From positions 1,178,001 through 1,242,000 of the forward strand of contig VTFK01000159.1 of assembly GCA_009617715.1 (NCBI GenBank): 64,000 nucleotides of DNA, given 5' to 3'. Of this stretch, positions 36,771 to 50,329 are shown in pieces. This DNA is from Plectrocnemia conspersa (lineage: Eukaryota > Arthropoda > Insecta > Trichoptera > Polycentropodidae). Within the stretch, counting starts at the first letter, position 1. Every line of letters begins with the position of its first letter. The notes under the pieces were generated by a model. The model did not search any database and had not been told where the DNA came from. It saw nothing but the letters and a program-made list of their open reading frames with translations. The position numbers were made by a program, and so were the translations under genes.

Positions 36771-38760
36771 TAATTATTTGTTTTTGCTTTTCATATATAT
36801 ATATATAATATATATAAAATATAACTTTTTTTACTAGGACTGTAAATATCACAACATTATAGATATGGTATCAAATATGAAAAATTAAGCTATTAAAGTT
36901 GTAAACTTCATACGGTCTCAGGGTTTGAATCACACTTTTCAAAAAGTTAAAGCCAAACACTTTTATTTTTTCGTATTATTGAATTAATAATTCAAATATG
37001 GAGATAAAATTGTAAGGTGTGATAACAAGAAGTATAAAAAACACTAAGTTAGATATTACATATAAAAAAACAACTGATTAGGATATGACTCATGCCATTT
37101 AAGTGTGATTTGCAATATTTAGAAAACGTCTTATCACTTAAAGAGTTAACGTATTTATACATTATATATAAAATTACCCACGTGTTGTTTACGTGTGCAT
37201 GTTTAAATGCACGTTTTAGTTTCAGTGCTTTCAAACTTTTTTGGCAGCATAACCTTCACATTAGTACACTTTAATGCTATTTAATTATAAATATGTTTTT
37301 GGAAACTTTGTGTTAGTAGTTTTGTCGAGTGCTTACAAACCTAGGCGTGTCTATGTTGATTTTGTTCATATAAGTTGACAAATATAGATTCGTTGAAAAA
37401 AAATTCATCCTATACAGATAACGCGATAATCGTGGTAAACAATATTTTAGATAAGGTTTCATGACAACGCGATTAAGGAGTCCCCCTTGAATTTAGATTG
37501 TCAGGAAGCGGTGTGCATCGTTTCTGTCCTGTCGTCCTGTCCTGGCTCACGACATTTCGTGTTGTTCTTTAAGTCCCCTCCTCGAAAACAATGGAGACTC
37601 GAGCTAAGGCCATTTCCTGCGACGGACAATGAAATGCTACCGGCGTGCACTGTCCGACCGACGGCTATATTATTATTGTAATCAATGCATTGTGTTTGTT
37701 TATACCTATATGTATGGCTCGGCTTTAAAATATTATCTGATGTAAGACAATCATATTTCCAGGCGGTAGCTTTAATCGAATACATTATATAAGGCACTCA
37801 AGAGTAGCCGCAATTTATTGCATATGACCGACATCAATTATGCTATATATGTATATCCTGCGTATGTAAGAAGTTTTTCATACTGATGCGCGCTTGCTCG
37901 CTGATCCGCTCCAGAACAATAAAGTTGAAAGTTTTCGCTTGAAACCCCATCAAAATCACTTACACCACATCAACTTCAAAAAAGTCCAATCAAACTTTCT
38001 CGATAAACTCCGTTCCACGGTCTTGATGCTCATATATTTTAAAGTAAATTATTATCTCAATCTATTTCGTTCGAGATCTTTCATGATCGACGATAAAATG
38101 GCGCGTTCATTGCTCAAGATTATTTTTGTTCTGTATGTATGTATACGTACATTATTAACTCATCAAAAAAGCGAGTTAGTATGTCGGATAAAAAAAGGGT
38201 CTTCTGGCCAATTGTTGCACCTGCGCTAGGGGGAAGCGTTCACGTTCCCATCGCTTACGTGGCCGACAGCGACACGTAATTTGTAATGGACGGTGAGCAG
38301 TGATTTTAAATCTTTCGGCGCATAAAATAGGGACGGGCTTAAGGTGTTTGCTGTTCGGATTTTGAATACTGAATTGAATTTTACATTGTCATTGAAAGAT
38401 GTTGAATAGTGTACTTATACAAAACATTTCACTGATAATAATACGCAAAATGATATACAAAATTAAAAAAATAACTGAAGTATTTTAAAGTAGTAAAAAT
38501 CATGAAAAAGTTTATCACATAAGCTATGGTGGACAAAACACTTTATATACATAAAATTAAGGTATCGGTAAGGATTGCGATCATATTTTTAAAACATAGT
38601 GTAACATCCAAATGCAGAAAAACGTCTATCTGTACTTGTTCCGCTTATTTTCTCCTGAGAAATGAGTTCTCTTAGCTTAGATTTTAGACTTGACCTAATA
38701 ACAGTTCTAAAACTATAATTAGTTTTAAAATTTAAATAAGGTTTGCTTTGGGTTTGAGTA
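36771..38760. other. Spacer with two G+C-moderate islands
   Basis: Islands at about 37480-37700 and 37890-38340 have more CpG than their surroundings. Frames of 64, 98 and 111 codons cross them without a recognisable domain. A TA-rich tract lies at about 36795-36825. Confidence 0.5.
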
Positions 38761-40400
38761 TTAACCCAGATATGCCCAGGAAATTTTGTTCTCTTAAAAT
38801 TTTATTTTGATCATTGAATTTGCTTTATATATAAAATCAATTTAAAAAATAAAAAATAAAATTAATCGCCATTAGTTTTCCGGAAAAGTGCCATCCTACC
38901 TGTAGGTCAGTGGGCAATGGGGTATTAAAAAAATAATAAAAAAAATTACAATATTACATATATTACAATACATTTAATAGTTGGTAATATGTACATTGTC
39001 ACAAAATTATCAATAATAAATTTTAACATATAAAAATATTTAAAAAAATTAAAAATTTGCTTTATGGTAATCGATGAAACATTTGGTGTGCAATCCAACA
39101 TCACATTTTTTACACCTTGTCATACATTTACAGTGGCAATGTGCACATTTGGTTTGTTTTTGATGAATTATAATAAGATGGTCCATTCTATCGTATCGTA
39201 TGTCAATTTTTTTTTTGCAGATACTCGTCCTTTTACATGTTGTGAATTTTGTCCATATCCTTCTAATATGTTGGTCACAATTCGCCTATAGAAATTCAAA
39301 TGATTTGATCTTTCGCCCGTTGTTTTATAAATTTGCTATGCGTTTTGTTCTGCAGTATCAAGAATATGTGTAATAATGGGAAAATATCATTTTTTCCTCT
39401 TATAGATGTTTTATATTAACTTACGTTCTGATCAACGCGATCTATTCCACCCATAAATTCATTGTATCGATTGAAGTCATTTGGCTAGGATACCTTTATA
39501 AATTTAGGGTCTTTTTGAGAATACCTAGTATAAAATCATTGACAAATAATTTAATTATGAGACCATCAATAAATATGACAAAAATATCCATCGGACTTAG
39601 ATTATTATTTACAAAGTGCATATTTGGCCATTTTTCATATGTAGGTTCTAATATCAGCTAATTTCTATTCTACTATTTTTTCTTCTTTCTTGCTAATTTG
39701 GTTTTCTCTTTAGAAATAATGGAAAAAGGAACGTTAAAATCACTATCACTATCACTAAAATTGTTTCTCATCACTTGTTCACCTTCAGACAATAGTTGGC
39801 CGGTAGAAAGACTGTTTATTGTGTTTTCATCTTTATTTCCATCATCTTCATCAGTTAAATTTCCATCATCTTCGTCAGTTATATCTTCACAACTATTTAT
39901 CGGAGGCAGTATATTAATTATACTTTTATCCTGGTTTGCATTTCTCAAATATTCTACAATCTTGTGTAATTTCATATTCCTAAAAAATAATAAAAAAGCC
40001 CCCTTCCCACTGTCCCATGTGTAGGAGAACGATGTTTGGTACCAATTTACTACAATAACCGATGTATCAATAAACAAAATACTTTCAGAAACTATTTGTT
40101 TAGACTAATAATAAACTGAAAACATTTATTTTATAAAAATATATTAAAAAGAAACTCACTTTGGACGACTCATTATCAATAATTTCGACGCGAAAAAAAC
40201 AGCATAACTTCAACAGACGACAAACAACACTATACTTAACAATATTCCGGATTTTATTGTTTAGGATTTATTATTAGACCCTTTTTATGAGTTCATTCAC
40301 TTTTTGACTCATGTAAAAGTAATAAAAACGTCATAATTATAAAAAACAGTGACACAAGTTTAGTGACCTACCCATAGGACAGTGGGCATATCTGGGTTAA
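38761..40400 (-). mobile_element. piggyBac element, 1,632 bp, internally deleted, TTAA-flanked
   Basis: TTAA at 38761-38764 and 40397-40400 flank 38765-40396. The ends are inverted: CCCAGATATGCCCA on the left and its exact complement TGGGCATATCTGGG on the right. CCC...GGG ends with TTAA are diagnostic of piggyBac. It contains a minus-strand transposase pseudogene that keeps both protein ends but lacks most of the catalytic core. It shares both termini with the 105-bp miniature at 19560-19664, so it could be the parent type of that MITE. Confidence 0.95.
39049..39975 (-). pseudogene. piggyBac transposase pseudogene (ends kept, core deleted)
   Basis: The likely start is Met at 39975, because MKLHKIVEYL begins the family-like sequence. 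The open frame itself extends 34 codons further upstream through non-family residues. The acidic N-terminus follows (ITDEDDGNLTDEDDGN, INSLSTGQLLSEGE), typical of piggyBac proteins. After the open frame ends at 39673, shifted fragments give LSPMDIFVIFIDGLI, then FNRYNEFMGGIDRVDQN, where the conserved GxD block of the third catalytic Asp lies. ILEGYGQNSQ follows, and finally an intact-looking cysteine-rich domain (KCAHCHCKCMTRCKKCDVG then LHTKCFIDYH) ending at a stop at 39049-39051. The region with the first two catalytic Asp residues is missing. It is non-functional. Confidence 0.88.
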
Positions 40401-42355
40401 ATAGATGTTTCGCGACTGTAAAATTGAGTTTTATATACATTATAGAGCAGCATATAATTTCACCAGCGCCTATCAGTTAAATTATATTTTCACTAGTAGA
40501 AATATATATTATATCTATTGCTGAAAATGTATTTAGACAATATAACTTGCCAGATAAAATATGTGTATTTCACTAATAAAACTACTATGTATTTATATAT
40601 CTACCGGTGAAAATGTATTCTGATTTAATTTCTACTGTACTTGATACTGTATTTTTTAGATTTTATTTGCCGTCCTTCCCGCAAGTGACAATATTTAGTA
40701 TTTTTTTATTTTAAATTTACACTTCAGGCCATCGATATTTAAATACACATAAAACACAATGCAATGTTTATTATATTTTAAGATTAGCTTTAGTTAACTG
40801 ATAAGTGTAGAACAGTCAAAAGAAAATATTTTTCGTCATACAATAAGGGTTAGCTGTTGTACGCACATACATATATCAAAGATCGTCCGTTATCAGTTGC
40901 CCCTTGTTACAGATTGCATTTAAGGCGTTACCGGTAGAGGTGTAATTTAGTGGTGTTGAATAAAAAAGTGAGATTGTGGCCGATACGCGAAGGTGTGTTG
41001 AAACACGGTGAGTCGACTCTACATCGTGTTTATACACAGAAAGATGCCAGGTAAAAAAGAGGGGGCTTAATGCTGTTATAATGCTGTGCCGCCTTCGTCT
41101 CCTGGATATCTACGAAATTCCAGGCGAACAGAAAAAAAATGTAGAGTATATCAGCTCTCTGTTGATGAGGTCAATTTATCTTTATCTCGTCGGCGAACGA
41201 CGGTGGGCCTAGGTGATTTGATAATTAATGGAGATTATTTTAGGGAGGGACGCGTTAGCAGTCATTAGCGTTTGTAATGTTTGTGTTTAACTTGTATATT
41301 CATTGTTATTGTGAGATCTTAAATTCACATCGCTTTTCTCGTATATAAAGACGTCTGAGATAAATGAGCGTTAGTTAAAATTATATACGAAATTGGAAAT
41401 TAGATTCAGAATATCAAGATTTTTTATTAGATTAGTATTTAGACGCATTAGAGGACCCTTAAATATAAGCATGTTTTGTTTAGATGTGAAAAGGTAAAAT
41501 ACGTAAAATTTACTTGATTGTATTTTAAAAATATAAACTGATTTTGCGCCATGTTGTTCCACCTTTGTTAGATTATTTTCCTTTTATATACCTGATACAA
41601 AATATTATTTTACATCAAATTATGGCCAAGATATGTAGGGCGCAGACCTTGACATGGCTGTTTCTATGGTTTCTCACAAAATGCATTAATGCAAGCACAC
41701 TACGATCGCTCGCACATACACACGCAAACACGAAGGCGCTTACATAACGTATGGTAAGGGATAGTAACGAGTTTAGCCTATCATATATTGCATATTTATT
41801 CAAAATTAAAGCGACTATAAAACCCCTAGGGATAAAGTAAAACCGTAAACCCAGAGTAGGTACCAGATTCCAGAGTGCCTATATTGTGACAAAATTGCCG
41901 TAAATGAAGATGGCAGTGATGGTACAACTTCAGTTCAACCGGCACGAAATAATATATAACCGAAGGTCCGTGATTGAATAAATTCCCAACAACGAACTTT
42001 CTCGTCCTTGTAATAGTAGAATTTCAGTGACCTATTAAATCGCCAACAGGAATTCCCAACTTTGCCAATTGAGTTACACAATTGGATTTTCGTCCGTGAT
42101 AAATAATCGTTCAGATGTAAATTACACCATCGATCAAATATTGTAAAAGAGGTAACGCTCTCGTTCTTAAACGAACGATGAATTCATTTCAAGTTTAATT
42201 GAAATAAATAAACTTAAACTAACATTGTACACATAAATAAAATCATAGTAGTAAAATTAAAAAACGTGTAGTTTAATCTTATCTTATACTATAGTTATCC
42301 TTTTGTTTTTCTGTCTCACAAACTTACGAATGAATTACTGTGATTTTCAAGGACA
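40401..42355. other. Spacer with a modest G+C patch
   Basis: A patch at about 40900-41270 is less AT-rich and has a GTGAGT donor-like site near 41009. The 60-codon frame at 41086-41268 has no domain. The remainder is AT-rich with nothing recognisable. Confidence 0.5.
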
Positions 42356-42357
42356 AA

Positions 42358-42427
42358 ATGTTTTTTTTTATTAATAATATTATGTAGGTTGATATTCCTA
42401 CAATATAATATTATAAAAAAAAATGTT
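42358..42427. repeat. Imperfect long hairpin (about 28-bp arms)
   Basis: The left arm (poly-T then attaataatattatgtagg) pairs with the right arm (cctacaatataatattat then poly-A) around an 8-nt loop near 42390-42397, with one or two indels. It could be a MITE remnant or simply AT-rich foldback sequence. Confidence 0.6.
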
Positions 42428-43190
42428 ATACTGTCTTTAATTTTTTTTGAAACGTACAAAATAAGCGAATAAGTATATAATACTTTTTCGGTTCAATAGG
42501 TGATGCCAATTGTAGCACATTTATTGACAAGATAATGCAATTTAGAGAAGCTTATGGGAATCCAGTTGAGTTATTAACTTCCCTGAATCCAAGTAATTTT
42601 ACAGCACAAATCAACTCTATGTTGGTATCCATATTATGCTGTTAAAGAACATGAGCATGACTGCTATATTTTTAGGCAATAATGTGTATATTTAATCATA
42701 AAGATTTTACATTTCTTAAACCGCTTCAATTTCCAATTAACCTTACTTTTGCCATGACAATAAATATGTAAGTTGCTCAATATAACAAAAAAATATTATA
42801 AGGATAAAGTTTCTTTCACAGCTTTTTATATAATTAATCTTACAAACAAACCATTATATACAATACATGTTACTGGTTTATAACTATTTTCATACTTACT
42901 AATTTTGTTATTAGGTATAAAGAAAACGTTAGTCGAAAACGTAGCGAGATAATGCGTGATTCTTTTCAGAATTCATTAGCAAATAATTTCCAAGTGGTCC
43001 TCAAATAAACTTAAGAAAAATATGCATAATCCTTCAGACACAGACTTCTCAGAAATTTACATAATATAAAATATATTTATTTTATTAAAAAAATATGTAT
43101 CGATCCATATTTTAAAATGCTAAGCATCAACGTGACAGACAAAAATGCGAATTTACAGCTGAATATGTATTTTAGTTTTAAAAATGCAAA
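42428..43190. other. A+T-rich spacer
   Basis: No gene. At 42895-42914 the string tactaattttgttattag has a branch-point-like CTAAT and ends in AG before GTATAA. It is a weak acceptor/donor-like site. Confidence 0.55.
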
Positions 43191-43740
43191 GCAGCTTACA
43201 GCTGAACGTATTCAGTCGGCGTCCGAAATATGTCGATCCTTTCGGCAAATTGCTGAGAAGAATAGCTGAAAAATCACTATCAAAACGGGATAACCTCTCG
43301 CAGGGCTTCCCGGCGCGCCGGGCTTATTAAAGTGGGATTTCGCCAAAATAACCGCCTCATCAATCAAAAACAAAACATTTTCGCCCGGGGAAAATTGTAC
43401 GCCGAGGAAGCCGCCGCGGTAAGTGTTTTGACTGATTACCCCACGGCGGGGAATACAAATACCACGCCAAAGTGTACAAACATTTTTCGCACAACAACGA
43501 CGGCGGCTGAATTAAAAGTGAAAGCGACGAAATAAAGACACGGCAGCCAAAGGGTTTATGCAAATTGTTACCTTATAATTACAAAAGGGACAAAAAGTTA
43601 TTTCAACAATGACTTGCTGGCGGGGTCGCGGCTCAAAGAAAACCCGCTAAGTGGCGTAATTACTCAGCCGAAAACGGGAAGGCTCACCTTTTAAGGGGTG
43701 AAATTTTCGGGTGCGGAAAATAATTTACTTTCAATGGAGA
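43191..43740 (+). other. G+C/CpG-rich island with a possible open exon
   Basis: A strongly G+C-rich block. Inside it, 43304-43418 (115 nt) is preceded by cctctcgcag (AG at 43302-43303) and followed by a consensus donor GTAAGT (from 43419). One frame is open across all 38 codons and begins ASRRAGLIKVGF and ends KLYAEEAAA. The pyrimidine tract is short, no homology is evident, and G+C-rich sequence is often open by chance, so this is only a candidate exon. Otherwise treat the block as a conserved non-coding island. Confidence 0.25.
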
Positions 43741-46060
43741 ATATTTGTCATATATTGTGTAACGAAACAGAAGAAACCACTTAATCATGCGAGTAAAGAA
43801 TTAGTTGACTATGCATACGACATAGCAATTCTACACATATCCTTGAAATTGGACCAGGTGTAGCTTAAACTTTTTAAAAAACATTTTATTTGTTGTTGCT
43901 TAAAAATAACTGAGTTCTGAAGTTATTTGATACGAAAATGGTATTTATATCACAATTCCGGAGATGTAACAGGATTTAAATAAAATAAATAAAAAAATCG
44001 TCTTCACAGAAAATTGCGGAAAGCCATAGATTGCTTTCAATATTTAAAAGGAATATCAATTATATAATATTTAACTTGAAAAATTCTTTCTAAGAGACTA
44101 AATTTGATTTCGAAGAAGCTGACTAAAGCGCTCTATATTCATTATATATACCTATATTTTTTACTTTTTGTCATATTATATAATTCGAATTGTTTTTTTT
44201 TAATTCCTTTAGAAAAATGGTAGTTTCTTATATATATAATACTTCAAACGATTATCCTTGTGATAATATTATTATATAAACCTACAATATACATATATGA
44301 TATTATATCCATATCAAATATTAATAACAATCTGAAAATTACTCTAACAACTAACTATTCGAATCATTTAAGCCTACTGCTACAATTAATCAACCCATCT
44401 TTATTTAATACAACTTTCATCCATTTCTCGTATATTACCTTATAGTTACAATAATTATAATCTCGTGCTTATACATTCAATATATTGTATTTAATTATAC
44501 AATAATAGTGAACCGTACATTTCAATTTATTCTTTAATAATCTATAATTTCTCATAAATGCTATAATTTCTCATGCAGTTTTGTTAGTAGTATTATTATC
44601 GGTATCGATAATCGAGCTATGTGTTTTATAATATAAAATATTATAGAAAACTCAATTCTATCAGAATTAAATTTGCTTCCATCGCAATTTATTTCCTGTG
44701 TTTTTTCTTTATAAAATCACGCGATTTCCGCTTATTGCAAATAAAGCTGATTGAATCTGTTATGCTTGAAATAAACGAGGTGGATTGTATATGTAAAATC
44801 TATATAAATATAATTTATTATTTTATTGTATTGTTTATTAAATAAAAGGATCCTATGTTTATACAGTCCATTAATAAAAACATATGTCTCACATTTTATT
44901 GATAGAAATATATGTAAATATAGTCAGAAAATTAAGTTTAAAAAACAGACACTTTTTGTAAAAGCGTCTCAGAAAATCGCGTGTTTTTTTAATGTTTTTG
45001 ATTTTAAGTTTGAGATAACCCTACAACAATTAAGGTGTGTATTCTTAGGATTGTTATATCGAAATCCATTTAAATATTTGGCACCGGAAAAAGTGATTTG
45101 TTGAGAGGCCATTGTCTTTCGCAATCTCTTGAATCACTTTTAACGTTAGCGCACATCTTTACTTATAAAATAGTCACGTAACTTTTTTATATGCTGTAAA
45201 ATCTGCTAATTAGCTCACTTCGTTTAGGGTTATATTTTAACTTGCTACATTTGATTAATATTTAAAAAAATAAAAATAACAGTTTTTGATGACGAGATAT
45301 CTAGTCGTACTTGTGAAGCAGATAATAAGAACTTTATTTGAAAAATTCTATTTTAGATGATATTTTAGTGATACAGTAATACTCACAGGAGTCTGGAGTT
45401 AAATTCTTATTTGTAAGATTTCAAAAAAGCTTGTCTTACATTTTGGATTTTAACAGTTCTCCGGAAAATTGATTTTATTTATTATCGTCAAAGATCATCT
45501 TTTTGTGTAAGAATTGCCATTTTAAAAAAACATTGTCTCAAATAAATACCAATTCCTATGTTTTTTGACTTCCTTTTTTTCTTCCTTGCTTTTCCACTGG
45601 TATTAAACGAATTATGGTAAAGCTTTAATGACAAAATCCGTGTGATGAAATTAGGATTTCGCGTTTTGGACAATATGTCGACAAGGGCTTTGAATATATG
45701 TACATAATTTCCAAACTGTCATTTTGTCAGTTTTAAGAATATATCGCTTAAATGTAAATTCAAATAAGGAATATAAAAGATAAAGGGTAAAATATTTCAA
45801 CTAAATGTATTTTGATTCTGCTATTTTTATTTTTGTATATTATCTAAAGTCACAATTTTGTAACGAAAATTTGTTTACTGATTTATATTGACGATAAAAA
45901 TTTATCGAAATACCGGGGTATAGGATTTTAAATGAAAAAATATTTTATAGAAATTGTTTGAATATCTCGCAAATATTTACGTCAATAAAATTCATTAAAT
46001 TCGTTAAATTATTTATTTATTTTATCTTCTAAACGTGAACTTCTTGGTGGATCAGGCTGT
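43741..46060. other. A+T-rich spacer, nothing recognisable
   Basis: Very AT-rich with frames up to 92 codons of low-complexity translation (44826-45104). No repeats with termini. Confidence 0.6.
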
Positions 46061-46530
46061 TTTTATTGATCACAAATCGCTTCCGCTCGGCCGTGAAGCG
46101 CGAAGAATGAACGAAGGAGAAAATAAATAAATAAATTCGGCAACAAAGCGACAAAACCGAATTCCGGCAGCTTTCGAGTGCTTGATTTCCGGCTTTTCAT
46201 TGTGGAAAAAATTTAAACTCGACGAAATCGCATTGTCCCCTTTGTGTGCTGCGTTATAGGGGGACAGCAAACCGACCATGACCGCCTTCTTCCAGAAGGA
46301 CGCATATTTACGAAAGGGTTGACTTTTGGCATATTTTTGGGCTTTCACCCTCCGGTTGACGAGTTTGCTCTCTCAGCCTCCCAGCATCCAAAGAGTGAAT
46401 CTCCAATCCGGTTTTGGTATGCGACCTGTCTCGTTCGTCTCTATAATACTTATGCACCTGCCTGTTTTATTGACGACGTTTTATTTTATTTCCGAAGGAC
46501 GTTCCCTTCAGACATCTGTCTCGCGGCATG
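46061..46530. other. G+C-richer island, candidate conserved non-coding element
   Basis: Frames of 92-95 codons overlap on both strands without a domain. It lies just upstream of the recursive-splice-like site at 46576. Confidence 0.4.
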
Positions 46531-46549
46531 ATGATAAATATTTTATATT

Positions 46550-46720
46550 AATAAATATTTTTTGTTGTTGTTACAGGTAAACATTTTATATATAAATCAG
46601 AGAAGTAACACGTGTGAAGCGACAAAGTGTTTTATTATACACTCCAGTATCGAATAGACTCGCGCAAAGACTAAATTCATTAAGAGAATTTTAATTAACG
46701 CTGATATCCAAGTAAGTAAC
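46550..46720 (+). promoter_or_regulatory. Candidate recursive splice site and RS-exon
   Basis: A pyrimidine/GTT-rich tract (ttttttgttgttgttacag) ends in AG at 46575-46576 and is immediately followed by GTAAAC. This is the juxtaposed acceptor/donor form of a recursive splicing ratchet point. A full GTAAGT donor lies at 46712-46717, defining a 135-nt interval (46577-46711) that has stops in every frame. That layout fits a non-coding RS-exon or a 5' UTR exon in a long plus-strand intron. It is sequence-only evidence, and chance occurrence in 64 kb is quite possible. Confidence 0.3.
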
Positions 46721-48885
46721 GTGTTGTTTAGACGTGGTGTTATTTATATACTACATACGTACTTTAAATTTGATTATTAATATATTATATAAAGCTACCA
46801 GTATAATATATTCTTGTGCCGTCACCAGATTGTAGCGCGACGGTTGCATAATAGATTACAACTATTTATCCTATTTTGCGTGGTAAAGAATTTATATATT
46901 TTGAGAAGTTTTAGAATATGTTTTTTTTTAGAACATATTGCTACTTTATTTCTAGCAACGATGCGTTATTTTTAAATTTTTATCGTTGGATTACAATATT
47001 AGAATTTATGGCGATCTAACTTGACTTATTTAATTACATTTTAAAAAATAAAACTATATCAACAATTTCCATCTTAAGTTGTATTCTGTCGGCTGACTGC
47101 TGATGGAGTAATTTTTCAACACCAAGTTATCTCTGCTATTGTTAAGCCTTTTGTCAAGGCGAGTTGGTGTTTCCTTTACATAATGTTTAAAATGGTTAAG
47201 TTTTAACGGCACGGCTGGTTGGAAACTTCGCATTACAAAAAATATTTATATATTTTATATAATTAATCATTATGCTATAGCTTTGCTGATGACTTTATCG
47301 CGCTTACTGCTAATAATCTCGCGTTGTTGTTTGCAAACGTATCTAAAATATCTCAATTAATTAATTAAAATCACACAGATTTCACTTTCCTGTTTTGTGG
47401 ACAATTTTGATGTAAGTAATTTTTTTACTTATACACCATAAATATTAATTAGTGATTGTTGTGCTAGTTTTCCAATTTGTCAGAAGCCGTTTTATCCATT
47501 TCATCAGTTTGCTTTTTATGCTCTGTAAAAAAATGACGGCCACCTAAGAAGATCAAACATATTCAAGGCGTATAAAAAACGATAAGCATCATACGCTTTC
47601 AGATAATAAAGTGAACATATTCGCACTTTTTAAAACACATAAGGGTCGGAAAATCAATTCGGCATTCACGCTAGATTAACTGCGAGAAAATTGAAGTTTT
47701 ACATTAAAGATACGCAATATGGAGAGATGGTATAATATATAGGTTTTGAAACCATCTAAAGTAGCACGCAATATCTCTCGATAACTGAAACATCAAAAGA
47801 TAGAATTTCCATATAATTTTATACGATGAAATATTTTTACATTTATATTTCTACAGTCGCTCAGAAGAGGTATGCACACGCATTCCGAAAATATAAATTC
47901 GAAAACTTTTTTCGCCTTCCACGAACATCCTTATTAAAAAATAACAAAAAAATACACTCTCGTTTCATTCAAAAAGATATGGGCCGCTCGTATGATGTTA
48001 TTTATTTACATCGAGGCCGTATAAAGTTGTAATAAAGTAGTAAAAGTGACATATAGTATCATAAAACATTGTTGCGTGGAATGCATAATACCGAAAAAAG
48101 GACTCTGCACATATAATACATAACGTTTATTGACGAGTGGGTCCATATCACCATACAAATGTTTCTATTCAAAAGGCCACTTAAAGTGAATAGATTAGTT
48201 CAAATATGAAATCGATATTTTTGGTGAATACAAAAAATCAGGTTCAGTGTTGTATGATAGGTTCGCGAAAGTGTAATTAATCAAACTGTGCATATATCAT
48301 TCGCCTTTGACGTTGATGTCAATATATGTATGTGAAGAACGAATGATTAACTCCAATATGTAACAATGACGCTGATTTATATTAATGGATATTAACAATA
48401 ATATTAATTTAGCGATATTCATACGCATTATTAAATATTGAATAAAGCCAATTTGATTTGTTATAGGAAAAGATGATTGAAATTATTATTATTAACACTG
48501 TACAATAAAATTAAATATTTTTAGAATTAATAAAAAAAAAATTTTGAACCATTTTAATTTGACAAACGTATGCTCTTAAAATTCTTATTGAAATGTAGAG
48601 CCCAAAAAGCAAATTTACTCAAAATGATTGTGTCTTATAAACGTAAAAGATTTTTTCGTGTAAAAATACTGATTTTGATTAGTTCAATTATTTTTTTCAA
48701 GATTTTTTAAATGCTAATGTATAATGTTATTTTAACCACCCTGTGCATGACACAATAAGGTAATGGATATGATATATAACTAGTCCATTGTATGCACAAC
48801 TATATGCTAAAAGTTTAACTATCTTCTTTAGAATTCACGTAGACAAATTTACACGGAAGCTGCAACTCTCTGCCCTATTATTTCA
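46721..48885. other. A+T-rich spacer
   Basis: No recognisable feature. The 68-codon frame at 47826-48032 reads as Lys/Arg/Phe-rich random translation. Confidence 0.6.
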
Positions 48886-49370
48886 AAAGCAAATCTCAAA
48901 AAGAGAGTGTTTGTTTTAAGCTCTTGTCCTGGTTCAGCAGCGTCAGCACTTGATCCAGCTTCAGCTGAAAAAGGGGTCGGTTACTACGGGGGCAACCGAA
49001 GGTTTAAAGGCTGACGGACAAGGGTGGTGGGCATATTTCCCACCCAGCTTTGGGTCGGTAATTATCCACTTTGCGGTCGTTTTCCTCCGACTTGCGGAAT
49101 TATTGTCGTAGTTCCTCTGCGCGCCGTATCTGTCGCCCTCGATTTGTTGACATAATAGTTGAGTGTGTAATTTCAGCCTTTAGGTCTGTGCCCGTCGATT
49201 GCGACCCCGGCAAAGGTTTAATCCGACCGAAAAACTTTTTCCACTTGCAGCGGGCCTCAAATTCTCTGACTGGGTTTATGCAAATCTAACACTTTGCCGC
49301 CGAGATCGTATCCCTCTGTGGCCTCCCCGGACCAGTCTCGTTTTGCTACGTCGTAATTGATTATTTGGTA
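48886..49370. other. G+C/CpG-rich island, candidate conserved non-coding element
   Basis: One of the clearest islands. It has numerous CpGs and G+C blocks and an ATGCAAAT octamer near 49277-49284. The 72-codon plus frame (49071-49289) has no recognised domain. Confidence 0.45.
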
Positions 49371-50329
49371 TTCAAATTTGTAATTTAGATGTAATTGCAT
49401 AACCAATTTTGAAATACATAAATAAATAGTAATTATTTATAATTATGTAAGCTTTATTATAATTTTTGAAATTTGTTTATCAAAGTCAATTTTTTTAAGG
49501 TAACGGTTACTTTTTTCGTTTCAAGCGGCTTTAAATCTCAATTCGCCTTCACCATGACAATGCATAAGAACAGTCGCTTAATAACATAAATATAGTATCT
49601 AAAACACCTGACGGTAGATAATTATAATTTAATAAAAAAAATGTAGTCAAGGATACGATATAACCGGGAACCAAGCGCGGATAAAGCTGTGTAGGAAAGC
49701 TAATAGTTATAAAAAACTATTTTAAATAACAAGTTTTATCAAAGCACGTTTCTAGTTTAATTATTTAGTACTTGTGTATCTTCCGACTTATTATATATAA
49801 TAAATAAAGTTTTATGTAGTCGTCAAAGGATAAGTTTTATTGTTCTTAACATGTCTACTTTTGTGAGAGCAGTTACTAATATTCCATCAGTTCTTTTTCG
49901 CACAACAACGTCCTCTTTATCATTTAATTTTTTGCTTCTCTAGGTTTCACAACAACTTATTCTGATTGCTTATTTATATTGCATTTATTTAAAACGTGTC
50001 CAAATAACAATACTTTAAACATTTTACTGTAATTTATTATATATTAATTTGTTTTTATTCTTTCATTGTGACACCTCTTTCATCAGTCCTTTTCCTCTCT
50101 CTCACTCAGTGTTTTCAACGACAACTTAGATTATTGCTTTTTACTATAGATTATTGTTTTTTTCTCTTAACAATGAACTAAAAAATGTATTATCATCTTT
50201 CATACTATGAAATTTATTTGGAAGTTTCTTCTCTAACGCAAAATCTTAAGTCGTATATAACATACTATTTTTATTAAGCACGATTAATTAGTCATATACT
50301 TATAAGACCTAGCTTTAAATTCAATATTT
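49371..50329. other. A+T-rich spacer
   Basis: Nothing recognisable. Confidence 0.6.

Noticed and set aside
37894..38229. 111-codon plus-strand open frame as a gene
   Set aside because: No recognisable domain, signal peptide or transposon motif. Length is compatible with chance in 64 kb.
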